From the NCBI GenBank assembly GCA_032622095.1, contig CP136061.1:12355287-12419286 (forward strand): DNA of 64,000 bases, read 5' to 3'. A program made the position numbers and the translations under genes. Positions 25,880 to 37,360 of the stretch are shown here, in pieces. A model generated the notes under the pieces. That model was given only the letters and a program-made list of their open reading frames with translations. It searched no databases and was not told the DNA's origin. Every line of letters begins with the position of its first letter. Position 1 is the stretch's first letter. The stretch is from Siphonodentalium dalli. Its lineage: Eukaryota; Mollusca; Scaphopoda; Gadilida; Siphonodentaliidae.

Positions 25880-26434
25880 CAATCATCGTCGTCATCATCA
25901 TCACTGTCGTCGTAGTTATCATAGTAGCCGCTGTCATCATCATCGCTATCGTCGTCGTTGTCATCAACATCATCGCTGTCGTCGTAGTTATCGTCTTCAA
26001 CGCTGTCATCGTCGAAGTCACCATCACCATCGCTGTCGTGGTCTAAGTCATCATCATCATCATTATCATCGTTGTCGTCGTAGTCACCATCATATTCATC
26101 GAGCTTGTCGTCGTAGTCATCATCATCATCATCATCGATGTTACCGTCGTAGTCATCATACTAGCTGTCCGGTATCATCATCATTATCGCTTTCGTCATT
26201 GTCATAATCATCGTCGTCATCATTTCATCTTCTTCGTTGTCATCATAATCACCTCCGCTATTGGCAGCAGCATCCTAATTATTACCATTATCATCGTCGA
26301 TCGCCGTGTAGCAACATGATCAATATCATTATAACCATCGATGTCGACATCGTCATCATTATCATCATCATTATCGTCGTCGGCGACTTCATCGACGTTA
26401 TCTGTGTCAATTACGATCACCGTCGAAGTTGTCG
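25880..26434. repeat. (ATC/GTC)n trinucleotide-rich block
   Basis: Dense ATCATCATC and GTCGTC runs broken by CTGTCGTCGTAGT-type units. This is the reverse complement in style of 26,990-27,765, so the two form a large imperfect inverted repeat. No gene inferred. Confidence 0.9.
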
Positions 26435-26436
26435 TA

Positions 26437-26901
26437 TGTGTGACCCGCCATATCAAATACAGTCGTAAGTCGGGATTGTTTTTACCCTGTGCCAATGCAT
26501 TCTCTTATATATGCGAGTCGACCATAGGTCGCCTCGCATATATAAGAGAATGCATTGGCCTAACAATTTTTTACAATTTTAATAATTTTTTCTTGTATTC
26601 TTTAACAATTTTATAATTTCACCCATACAGAGCCCCAGACAAACATGAGCAGACGACACTCTTCTATATGCTTCTATATATGTGTGGGGCTCCCTGCAGG
26701 GTAATGGATGTTTTTTATTTTATGTCCTAAAAATTGTAAGAAACATTTATTTAAAAAAAAATGATAAAAAATTGTTAGTCCAATGCATTCTCTTATATAT
26801 GCGAGGCGACCTATGGTCGACTCGCATATATAAGAGAATGCATTGGCACAGGGTAAAAAAAATCCCGACTTACGACTGGATTTTATATGGCGGGTCACAT
26901 A
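26437..26901. mobile_element. MITE-A, TA-target type with hairpin core
   Basis: 465-bp element. Its terminal inverted repeats begin TGTGACCCGCCATAT and continue AGTCGTAAGTCGGGATT. The flanks are TA, suggesting a TA target (Tc1/mariner-like). Inside are two ~69-bp near-perfect hairpins in opposite orientation (26,491-26,559 and 26,780-26,847), each with arms GCCAATGCATTCTCTTATAT and loop CGACCATAGGTCG. Between them lie AT-rich spacer and a Q motif (26,628-26,695). It is ~95% like MITE-B by eye. No transposase, so non-autonomous. Confidence 0.88.
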
Positions 26902-26903
26902 TA

Positions 26904-27765
26904 GTTGTTGTCGTCGTCATCATCATCGTTATTATCTTCACGCATTAGTGCCGTCCTCGTTTTCGTCGTTATTGTCAACAACATTATTTATGTATTGCTT
27001 TGAAGACGACATAAATGATGATGACCAAGACGACGACAGCAATGATGATGATGACCAGGACGACGACAGCGATGATAATGATTACCACGACGACGACAGC
27101 AATGATAATGATGACCATGACGACAACGATGATGATGATGATGACTACGAGGGCGACAGCGATGATGACTACGACGACGACAGCGATGATGGTGATGACC
27201 ACGACGACAACGATGATGATCATGATGATGATGACTACGACGACGGCAGCGATGATGATGACTACGAGGGCGACAGCGATGATGGTGATGACCACGACGA
27301 CAGTGATAATATGATGACCGCGAAGATGACATCGATGATGATGATGATGGTGATGATGACTACGACGACGACGACAACGATGATGATGATGATGATGACT
27401 ACGACAACGGCAGCCATGACGATGACAACGACGGACGACAGCGATGATGCTGATGACTACGACGACTGCGATTCTAATGATGACTACGACGATACTGGTG
27501 ATGACGATGACTACGACGATAATGATGATGACGATGACTACGACGACATCGATTATGATGATGACTACGACGACAAAGATGATGATGACCACGGCGAGAT
27601 AAAGATTATGGTGAAAGCGACGCGACGATGATGACTACGAGGACAGCGATGATGACTACGAGGACAGCGATGATTATGACGACGGCGACGACGACAGCGA
27701 TGATTGTGACGACGACGACGGCGACGACGACAGCGATGATTATGACGACGACGACGACGACGCAA
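26904..27765. repeat. (GAT/GAC)n acidic-frame repeat block
   Basis: The first ~40 bp keep the ATC/GTC orientation, then from about 27,003 it flips to GATGATGACTACGACGACGA units of 18-36 bp. One plus-strand frame (26,843-27,631) is open for 262 codons and encodes an Asp-rich string. It starts inside MITE-A, and the other frames are equally low-complexity. I interpret this as non-coding simple repeat. Confidence 0.85.
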
Positions 27766-28250
27766 AGAACCTAATCGGTTCTTCGTTAGGATTCGATTTG
27801 GTTCTCCGTGAAAAGCCCGTCTGGTTTTTCTTCGCTGAGAACCAAGTTGGGCTTTTTGGTTCTTGGAATTGCCCCGGTTAATTAGGTTCTTCCCGAAGAA
27901 CCAAGACAATTGTCCAAAATGATTTGGTTCTTCGTGATGAACCAAGAAAATTTATGTGGAACCAACTGGTTCTTGGGGAGAACCAAATAGCTTAGTTGGT
28001 TCCGCCAGTGGGACAATTTATAATGTTGTGGTAATTGTAGTAATTGCAACACAGTTGTAGAACCAACATTTTGGTTCTTGATAACAATTTTGGTTCTTCA
28101 TTTGGTTCTTCAATGATGATGACAAACATATTTCTTATTTCGTTCTTCGTCAACCAAGAACCAATTGGTTCTTTGTTTGGTTCTTCAATAAATTGGTAAA
28201 GAACCAATTGGTTCTTCAATTGTGAAGAACCAACTCTGTTGCTTCCGCCA
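27766..28250. repeat. AAGAACC/GGTTCTT-rich block, right
   Basis: Many imperfect units contain GGTTCTT or AAGAACCAA, for example TTGGTTCTTCGTGATGAACC near 27,923. The phrase TCCGCCAGT(T)GGGCA/GACA followed by GTTTRTA recurs at 28,000 and 28,240, showing a ~240-bp direct duplication. No gene. Confidence 0.8.
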
Positions 28251-28261
28251 GTTGGGCAGTT

Positions 28262-28475
28262 TGTATAACCAACTAAGGTTATCTGGATCCCCACATTATA
28301 ACCAACTAAGGTTATCTGGATCCCCACAACTAAGGTTATCTGGATCCCCACAACTAAGGTTATCTGGATCCCCACAACTAAGGTTATCTGGATCAAACTA
28401 AGGTTATCTGGATCCCCACATTATAACCAACTGAGGTTATCTGGATCCAACTAAGGTTATCTGGATCCCCACATT
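28262..28475. repeat. 24/33-bp minisatellite with GGATCC
   Basis: About eight units of CAACTAAGGTTATCTGGATC then CCCACA, with some carrying an extra TTATAAC. A GGATCC site lies in nearly every unit. Confidence 0.92.
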
Positions 28476-28849
28476 ATTTGCTGTGTATACAGCTACTTCC
28501 TGAATGGCGCTGTCCACATGTTTTTCTAAATAATTGTTGAAGATTGTATATGAGCATTGGCCAGATTCGAAACCACATGCAAACTGTCATGTGAACTTTG
28601 GGATTTGCAATCAATATGATCAAATATGCATATCTATTAATAGAATGCCATCAGTGGATCATAATTAAAGATATAATTTTGACACTGAAAGTTCGTTTCA
28701 TCTTGACCGCAGCAAAGTTGAGCAAACACAATCGGTAAATACATGTTTAGTTATTGAACACAAAGTGGCGATGTTTATACATGTTTAGTTATTAAACAAA
28801 GTGGCGATAATGTTTTGGAAGAGTGATTCACGGTGGCCCACTCAACCCC
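28476..28849. other. Unassigned; short duplication at 28,734
   Basis: A ~45-bp segment (TACATGTTTAGTTATT then AACACAAAGTGGCGAT) is repeated at 28,738 and 28,774. Nothing else recognised. Confidence 0.55.
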
Positions 28850-29150
28850 TAAATCTACATACGACATAATTATATGCTACATACATACGACATAATTATA
28901 TGCTACATACATACAACATAATGATATGCTACATACATACGACATAATTATATGCTACATACATACGACATAATTATATGCTACATACGATATAATTATA
29001 TGCTACATACGACATAATTATATGCTACATACATACGACATAATTATATGCTACATACATACGACATAATTATATGCTACATACGACATAATTGTATGCT
29101 ACATACGACATAATTATATGCTACATACGACATAATTATATGCTACATAT
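28850..29150. repeat. 22/26-bp minisatellite, about 12 copies
   Basis: Units of ACATAATTATATGCTACATA followed by CGA or CATACGA alternate irregularly between 22 and 26 bp, the difference being one CATA. Confidence 0.95.
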
Positions 29151-29925
29151 TCATACGAGGTTTGCTTATCGCACACTATTTACATATTGTATCCCGACCT
29201 TGAAATTAGTTTTTAATTTACCACTGTGAATTTGAATTGAACTGAACTCAAATTATTGCTCAATTATTGACGTTATTGTCTTCTTTTGTTGAATTCAGTA
29301 CATTCAGTATTTTATTAGACAATGACACACAAAAAACCTACGTGAATTCTTCTGCACAAATAGCAGGTATCAACAAGTGGCCCCTGAATGAGACCACATA
29401 TCGAAACCATATATTGTACATGAAAAATCTATTATTGCCCTCGCTCTAACGATTCCAACGATATCAATAACTCATTTATTTTCAAAAGTGCATGGTGGTT
29501 AGCACATTGCGATTCTCAGGCGACGATATATTGGCAAACGATATTCGCATATTAGCAAACGATATACATATATTGGCAAACGAAATGATATACATAATAA
29601 TATTGACAGAGGATATATATACTTAAATTGGCAAACGATACACATAATAGTATATAGGAAGAGTGTCGCATAAGGCAGCTACGACGTTCCATACATAGGT
29701 CTTCATTGAGTATATATATATACTGTTCTATTAGACAACGAATTAGAGATGAAAACAATCCCAATAGGTTTGAATGCAATGCATATAATACACTGCGCCT
29801 CAACTACTAAGAATAGTGTATAATTTATAGACTTCAATGATAAACAAAAGTTCGGATTATTATTGAAAAATAATGAATCAGAAACATGCAGCAGAATCTG
29901 CAGCATGGTGCAGGAATTTTTCAAA
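29151..29925. other. Mostly unassigned AT-rich sequence
   Basis: Contains a short imperfect tandem at 29,524-29,645 (TTGGCAAACGATATACAT-like) related to 23,230-23,375. Open frames here carry no motif. Confidence 0.5.
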
Positions 29926-29927
29926 AG

Positions 29928-30326
29928 AAAGATCAAGTTCACCTGATTTACGCATAATAAAGACAAGTTCACCTGATTTACGCATAATAAAGATCAAGTT
30001 AACCTGATATGCGCTTAATAAAGATCAAGTTCACCTGATTTACGCATAATAAAGACAAGTTCACCTGATTTACGCATAATAAAGATCAAGTTAACCTGAT
30101 ATGCGCTTAATAAAGATCAAGTTCACCTGATTTACGCATAATAATGATCAAGTTCACCTGATTTACGCATAATAAAGATCAAGTTCACCTGATTTACGCA
30201 TAATAAAGACAAGTTCACCTGATATGCGCATAATAAAGACAAGTTCACCTGATATGCGCATAATAAAGATCAAGTTCACCTGATATGCGCATAATAAAGA
30301 TCAAGTTCACCTGATATGCGCATTAT
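29928..30326. repeat. 30/31-bp minisatellite, about 13 copies
   Basis: Units AAGATCAAGTTCACCTGATT + TACGCATAATA, with a 30-bp form lacking one T (AAGACAAG) and variants TATGCGCTTAA and TATGCGCATAA. A three-unit block is duplicated in tandem near the start (29,957-30,140), then TATGCGC units dominate the right end. Confidence 0.95.
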
Positions 30327-30433
30327 TATGGTATATATGTTTTTTGTGTATACTGATTACATATTTGTTATTTATTGTTATATATTTGTTGTTATTGTGA
30401 CGTCGGTCTCTTGTGGACATTTATGTCAATAAA

Positions 30434-32475
30434 CTGTAATATACATGTACTAACCATGGGATGACTGTAATATACATATACTAACCATGGGATGACTGTA
30501 ATATACATGTACTAACCATGGGATGACTGTAATATACATGTACTATATATAACCATGGGATGACTGTAATATACATGTACTAACCATGGGATGAGTGTAA
30601 TATACATGTACTAACCATGGGATGACTGTAATATACATGTACTAACCATGGGATGACTGTAATATACATGTACTATATATAACCATGGGATGACTGTAAT
30701 ATACATGTACTAACCATGGGATGAGTGTAATATACATGTACTAACCATGGGATGACTGTAATATACATGTACTAACTAGGGGATGACTGTAATATACATG
30801 TACTAACCATGGGATGACTGTAATATACATGTACTATATATAACCATGGGATGACTGTAATATACATGTACTAACCATGGGATGAGTGTAATATACATGT
30901 ACTAACCATGGGATGACTGTAATATACATGTACTAACCATGGGATGACTGTAATATACATGTACTAACCAGGGGATGACTGTAATATACATGTACTAACC
31001 ATGGGATGACTGTAATATACATATACTAACCATGGGATGACTGTAATATACATGTACTAACCATGGGATGACTGTAATATACATGTACTAACCATGGGAT
31101 GACTGTAATATACATGTACTAACCATGGGATGACTGTAATATACATGTACTATATATAACCATGGGATGACTGTAATATACATGTACTAACCATGGGATG
31201 AGTGTAATATACATGTACTAACCATGGGATGACTGTAATATACATGTACTAACTAGGGGATGACTGTAATATACATGTACTAACCAGGGGATGACTGTAA
31301 TATACATGTACTAACCATGGGATGACTGTAATATACATATACTAACCATGGGATGACTGTAATATACATGTACTAACCATGGGATGACTGTAATATACAT
31401 GTACTAACCATGGGATGACTGTAATATACATGTACTATATATAACCATGGGATGACTGTAATATACATGTACTAACCATGGGATGAGTGTAATATACATG
31501 TACTAACCATGGGATGACTGTAATATACATGTACTAACCATGGGATGACTGTAATATACATGTACTATATATAACCATGGGATGACTGTAATATACATGT
31601 ACTAACCAGGGGATGACTGTAATATACATGTACTAACCATGGGATGACTGTAATATACATGTACTATATATAACCATGGGATGACTGTAATATACATGTA
31701 CTAACCAGGGGATGACTGTAATATACATGTACTAACCATGTGATGACTGTAATATACATGTACTAACCATGGGATGACTGTAATATACATGTACTAACCA
31801 TGGGATGACTGTAATATACATGTACTAACCATGGGATGACTGTAATATACATGTACTATATATAACCACGGGATGACTGTAATATACATGTACTAACCAT
31901 GTGATGACTGTAATATACATGTACTATATATAACCATGGGATGACTGTAATATACATGTACTAACCATGTGATGACTGTAATATACATGTACTAACCATG
32001 GGATGACTGTAATATACATATACTAACCATGGGATGACTGTAATATACATGTACTAACCATGGGATGACTGTAATATACATGTACTATATATAACCACGG
32101 GATGACTGTAATATACATGTACTAACCATTGGATGACTGTAATATACATGTACTAACCATGGGATGACTGTAATATACATGTACTAACCATGGGATGACT
32201 GTAATATACATGTACTAACCATGGGATGACTGTAATATACATGTACTAACCATGGGATGACTGTAATATACATGTACTATATATAACCATGTAATATATA
32301 CATGTACTAACCATGGGATGACTGTAATATACATGTACTAACCATGGGATGACTGTAATATACATGTACTATATATAACCATGTAATATATACATGTACT
32401 AACCATGGGATGACTGTAATATACATGTACTATATATAACCATGTAATATATACATGTACTAACCATGGGATGTT
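30434..32475. repeat. 31-bp minisatellite, about 64 copies
   Basis: 2-kb array of CTGTAATATACATGTACTAA + CCATGGGATGA. A 37-bp variant with a TATATA insertion (GTACTATATATAACC) recurs roughly every 130-160 bp and is often followed by a unit with GATGAGTG, giving higher-order blocks. The right end carries shortened units with ACCATGTAATATATACATG. Each unit contains the small palindromes TACATGTA and CCATGG. Confidence 0.97.
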
Positions 32476-32649
32476 GCTCTTATGATGCTTGTGGATATCG
32501 ATATAGTCTTCTCTGTTTAATGGTGTGACTTGAGACTGTTCGTTGAATTCCAGTGGAGGAAGAAGCGAGATCATCGGTTGATGGTTCTAAATGAGGGGAC
32601 GATCGGATCCTGACGACTGAGCAATGTGTATCAGAACATCGCTGGTATA

Positions 32650-33106
32650 TGTGACCCGCCATATCAAATCCAGTCTTAAGTCGTGATTTTTCCCCCCTGT
32701 GCCAATGCATTCTCTTATATATGCGAGTCGACCATAGGTCGCCTCGCATATATAAGAGAATGCATTGGCCTAACAATTTTTTACAATTTTAATAATTTTT
32801 TCTTGTATTCTTTAACAATTTTATAATTTCACCCATACAGAGCCCCAGACAAACATGAGCAGACGACACTCTTCTATATGCTTCTATATATGTGTGGGGC
32901 TCCCTGCAGGGTAATGGATGTTTTTTATTTTATGTTCTAAAAATTGTAAGAAACATTTATTTAAAAAAAATGATAAAATATTGTTAGGCAAATGCATTCT
33001 CTTATATATGCGAGGCGACCTATGGTCGACTCGCATATATAAGAGAATGCATTGGCACAGGGTAAAAAATCCCGACTTACGACTGGATTTGATATGGCGT
33101 GTCACA
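32650..33106. mobile_element. MITE-B, TA-target type with hairpin core
   Basis: ~457 bp, near-identical to MITE-A. Terminal repeats start TGTGACCCGCCATAT / complement of ..ATATGGCGTGTCACA, and TA lies on each side (32,648-32,649; 33,107-33,108). The two hairpins are at 32,701-32,769 and 32,988-33,056, with the Q motif between (32,837-32,905). No coding capacity. Confidence 0.88.
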
Positions 33107-33618
33107 TATCCGCACGCATCCTCGTACCAACTCTAGGTAGAATTCCTGGTCGCCGATGAATTCCTGGTCGCCGATGATATTGTTCCAATTGCGAGTTTAA
33201 TATTTGGGTGTTGAATATCTGTAATGTTGTGTGAGCGTTGTGTTATTTGACGTGTGGTGTGTGTGGTGCGTGTGTTGTGTATATGGTGTATAGTGTGTGT
33301 GATGTGGTGTATTGTGCTGGATTGTGATTGTTTTGGACGTAGTATCGAAGGAAGTGACGTGCACAGTAACATAACGTCACAGCGATATTTGCTAAACATG
33401 GGTGATAAAATCAAATCGGTCCGGGGTTCCGTCTCTTCTAACATTCACTTTACTCACTTCATCGCTAATTATTCAGATATGAAATATATTAAAATGTTAA
33501 AAGTAAACATATACATAATATACATGTATAACAGTCAAGAATGCTAGCGTATAACTATACCCTACATTTGAACCTTGTTTAAATATAACTTTTCCATCAC
33601 TTTCATTTTCCCATATTT
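33107..33618. other. Unassigned, GT-rich stretch at 33,235
   Basis: GTGTGGTGTGTGTGG-type low-complexity sequence occupies about 33,235-33,320. The segment just left of the LINE fragment may be its 3' untranslated tail, but I see no defining feature. Confidence 0.5.
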
Positions 33619-33945
33619 CTATCTGTTCTTCTTTAATTGGAAGAATAACCGGATCATGTTGCACATGGACTGTATCATCATTTTGTCTTCGTTTTTCATA
33701 TTGAAAATGAATTTATCATCATCGTTCATGTTTATAAAGTGTGTGTTATAATATTTTGCAACATCGCGCCATGCTTCCCTCAAGTCAGTGTATGCAATGC
33801 TTTCCATTATGAAATGCTTTTCAGTTTCAGCTATTTTCTCATCACACATGAGACAAATTATATCTTTTAATAAAGTCTTTGACTGCGTTTGTCGGCCTTT
33901 TTCTATAGCTAATATATGGAATTCATAAATATTCAAAAGATCCAT
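33619..33945 (-). pseudogene. LINE C-terminal fragment (zinc-binding tail)
   Basis: A 108-residue minus-strand frame contains IICLMCDEKIAETEKHF then YTDLREAW. This C-x2-C ... E-x-H-F ... Y-x-x-L/R layout resembles the C-terminal zinc-knuckle-like region after the reverse transcriptase in many non-LTR retrotransposons of invertebrates. The expected last ligand region reads HFIMESIAY, where relatives usually have HF(L/I)..C, so a cysteine seems replaced. No RT motifs precede it within the frame, so it is a 5'-truncated remnant, as is usual for LINE insertions. Homology is from pattern memory, not a search. It could instead be a small unrelated protein. Confidence 0.6.
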
Positions 33946-34739
33946 ATATGGAATGCTCGAACGGGGCTGGATGGATCGAATATGGTAGCGACTCAGTGGT
34001 CTCGCTTATACATGTAGGAATCACTGAACGACAGTGTTAACGTTTCAGCCAAATTCACTGAATTAAAGCCTGCAGACCACTCCGGTGATGTTTATCCAAC
34101 TATGTTGACACCAGGTGATCACGAAAATGCAAGAAAAATCATAGTTCGCGTGCTTACTTAAAATAATTTCCCAAGTGTACGACGGGGCTATCCGTAACCA
34201 AATTTTACCTGGAAAAACCCAGAACTACAGCAGCTAGTTAAATAAATTTCCCGCTGACAAAAAACCATTCCCTCACTAATTCACCAGTTTAAAATATTTA
34301 AATATGATGTACAAATCAAATAAACAATATTTCATCTTATAATAACGTGTCACATGTATCAGGTGAAGGCCATTCTCCAGTGACCTTTAGCAATTCCACG
34401 GTGCACTCGCTCCCAGATTCCAATAATGACCAACACCACTAGTCATCCGTTTAACTCAGGATATAAATTATTCCGTGTTTTTATTCTACAAACTGCAGTA
34501 GCATGAAGTAATGTTACGGTTCATGGTGGGGTTTCAATATGTACTAATGTTACGTGTGTCCAGTTACCTGGTCGATTGCCAATTAATTTAATTAATACCC
34601 AGCCCGTATAACGGCCTGAATAAGTGATAGTGCATGGGCTATAAATAATACACGTATAATGGTGTATCAATAGACAGGTTCAGCCAGCCGTACGGGCAAA
34701 TAATATATGATCATGCATGCGAATTAACGAACAACGCGT
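33946..34739. other. Unassigned sequence
   Basis: No coding frame of note. The right edge is the TTAA target of MITE-C. Confidence 0.45.
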
Positions 34740-34743
34740 TTAA

Positions 34744-35129
34744 CCCTTTACCCAACAAACCGACAAAAAACGGCCAAATAAAGCTGCAACAGCCTAAATT
34801 ATCTTGGGTCTGTCTCAATAAAACCATACAAATATGGATATCATTGGAACCGGCTCATTGACCACATTGTGATGGTTACAGTTATGCCCTGTGCCAATGC
34901 ATTCTCTTATATATGCGAGTCGACCATAGGTCGCCTCGCATATATAAAAGAATGCATTGGCCTAAAAAACACTTAACACTTTTTACCATTATTTCTTACA
35001 TTCTTTAACAATTTTATAATTTGTAATGTGTTAAGCCAATGCATTCTCTTATATATGCGAGGCGACCTATGGTCGACTCGCATATATAAGAGAATGCATT
35101 GGCACAGGGCCGTTCTGTTGGGTAAAGGG
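34744..35129. mobile_element. MITE-C, piggyBac-like ends, hairpin core
   Basis: 386 bp with terminal inverted repeats CCCTTTACCCAACA, flanked by TTAA on the left (34,740-34,743) and TCAA on the right (35,130-35,133). A TTAA target and CCC-starting ends are hallmarks of the piggyBac superfamily. The core has the same two hairpins as MITE-A/B (34,893-34,961; 35,035-35,103), but no Q motif between them. No transposase. Confidence 0.88.
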
Positions 35130-35246
35130 TCAAGACAATTTTATGCCACGATCGCCTATCTTACTATATAAATAAAGTAATAAAGCCATCTGTTTAAATT
35201 TTACATTTAATCAACACCTGTTGATTAAACGTGCCTACTGTTGATT

Positions 35247-35405
35247 AAACTTCGCAGAGTGGAATAAACTATACAATTTGAACGGAAAAGTGTTTATTCA
35301 TCGCATTGTAAAGATCGTGGCATAAACTTCACAGAGTGGATTAAACTTTCTCCATACAATTTGAACGGAAAAGTGTTAATCCATCGCATTGTAAAGATCG
35401 TGGCA
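35247..35405. repeat. ~80-bp tandem duplication
   Basis: Two copies of a segment with AAACTTC(G/A)CAGAGTGG, ATACAATTTGAACGGAAAAG and CGCATTGTAAAGATCGTGGC. The second is a few bases longer. No gene content. Confidence 0.9.
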
Positions 35406-36610
35406 TAAACAAAATATACACATAGTGTTTCTGAATAACAAATTTAATCCACTCGTGGGATTGCCGATTTCGAGTGACTCGTCGCCATCCATATCACAAT
35501 TATGTTTTAAAATTATACTTGTCAAATCGGCAGTTGGAAATACCGATGTTCTGCAGCTAATAGTACGTCGGAACACATGTTCTTTTTTTCAGAACACCGG
35601 TTCCCTTCACACGATTCTTGGAAACAAAATGACGATATCCATGGATGGCGACGAGTAATAGTGGTGAAAAATGTTTCAAACTCCGTTAATTTGGCATCCG
35701 GAATGAGTATGTTATTTACAGGAAACAGTTGAAATATATATATATATGCCATGTTTTTTTTAGTGTTTAACTTGATTCATTTATATTAGAATACCGATTT
35801 ATAAATTCGATTAAAACCTTATTTTTGGGACTTTATCAGTTTATGTTCAGTAAAGTTCTGTTTAAAGTAAAGGTAATTAAAATTTTGCCTTTAATTTGAG
35901 GTTTGAAGATACTCGGAATTATATGTGTAAGGTTGCCAATGTTACATTCGGAGCAGGCTACTAGTTAACTGTTATTATTTCTGTATCATCCACTCTCGTT
36001 CCACCGGCCATTTAATTTATTCGTAGTCGGGTCACACTGTTTAGTGTTGCCGTTTGCCGTAAGTTTTAGATATTTTATCATTTTAAAGAAATCGTACAGA
36101 TACTCATTTCCAGGAAGAAAAATATTTAGACATTACGCAATTTTCTCTTCAACTACAAGAACAAAAGACATGGGTTCAAACACAGCTTTTGCGCTTCGTT
36201 GATCTGGCTATATTGGGACGAGTGAGAAATGTACGACTGAACATTCGATCAATCGATGAGATTATTTTTATGGAAACATTTGTCTATTTTAGGATATAAA
36301 ATATAGGTCGAAACAGTTTTCAATTTCATGATGATTTGTGAAAATCAGAAAAATAGAGGTATTAATTAAGTACAAAACCTCGATCATGGTTTTTTTGAGA
36401 TGATGTGACCACTGGTCAAAATACTAACCCGGCATATAAACTTACTATGGCACAATTAAGCCTTAAGGGGAAATACTTGTTTGTTGTTGGCATCATATTC
36501 ATAATCATCTGTAGCTGATTAATGTCACTGGTGCTTTAACTGCTGGTGCTGTATTCACTAGGTGCTAATGCTATACTCTGTATGTGTGACGTCTTCTATC
36601 TGGTAAGGGA
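35406..36610. other. Mostly unassigned; 20-bp inverted pair
   Basis: ACTCGTCGCCATCCATATC at 35,477 and its complement GATATCCATGGATGGCGACGA-type sequence at 35,636 form a ~180-bp inverted structure. At 36,365-36,480 there is a diverged partial copy (AAAACCTCGATCATGG, TGACCACTGGTCAAAA) of the element that follows. No gene recognised. Confidence 0.55.
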
Positions 36611-36614
36611 GAGT

Positions 36615-37135
36615 TATACAGGTCAGGGAGAACCCAAAATTGATGTACTAAACCTTGATTTGTGTTAAAAACCTTGATCGAGGTTCTTCGAGACCATGTG
36701 AGTGACCACTGGTCAAAACATACACCCATGATATAAGGGGAAACACTCTAAACCAAATATGATACTAATGGAAGTAATCTGTATCTGTAGTTGTTACGTC
36801 CTAGTGACCAAAGCTGGCTTTTACAGGACGGTGTGAGGTAATGTAGTGTAAGTGATATAGGCTACGGTAGTGTGGAGTACATGTATTTCACAGTGTTTCA
36901 TCTTACACCTATGGGAGGCCAAATTCACATTTAATAATTAATTGTGCTTGAGCGCTATCAAGCACAATTAATTATTAAATGTGAATTTGGCCTCTCATAG
37001 GTGTAAGATAAATTACTCTACACTACCGGTACCGTATATCACCAGTGGTCACATGTTCTCGAAGAAACTCGATCGAGGTTGTTTACACAAATCGAGGTTT
37101 AGTACATCGATTTTGGGTTCTCCCTGACCTGTTAT
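36615..37135. mobile_element. Foldback element with perfect central palindrome
   Basis: Outer inverted repeats ACAGGTCAGGGAGAACCCAA and TACTAAACC (36,618-36,720) pair with 37,035-37,134. The inner inverted repeats around GTGTAGAG/CACTACC meet in a near-perfect palindrome at 36,898-37,013 (arms CATCTTACACCTATGGGAGG.., centre GAGCGCTATC). There is no coding capacity and no unambiguous target duplication. Confidence 0.85.
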
Positions 37136-37360
37136 ATACATATATAATATCATTGTTTAGACACTGATGCCTGAAGATCTGACAAAGTTTTGTGTGAAAT
37201 ACTTTTGACTTAAGTGAACTTTCAGAAGACGACAATTCAATTATAAGTGGAGGAATCGGGTCCGACAAATTCATGAATAGTTTGTTCACACAATTTTGCG
37301 ATGTTGTCTCAGATGAGGATATCGAGGGTTGTTCTTAGGCCATAGTTAACCACGTGATTG

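Noticed and set aside
26843-27631. 262-codon Asp-rich frame as an acidic (for example biomineralisation) protein
   Set aside because: It starts within a MITE, consists of triplet-repeat DNA mirrored on the other side of the block, and lacks a signal peptide or splice structure.
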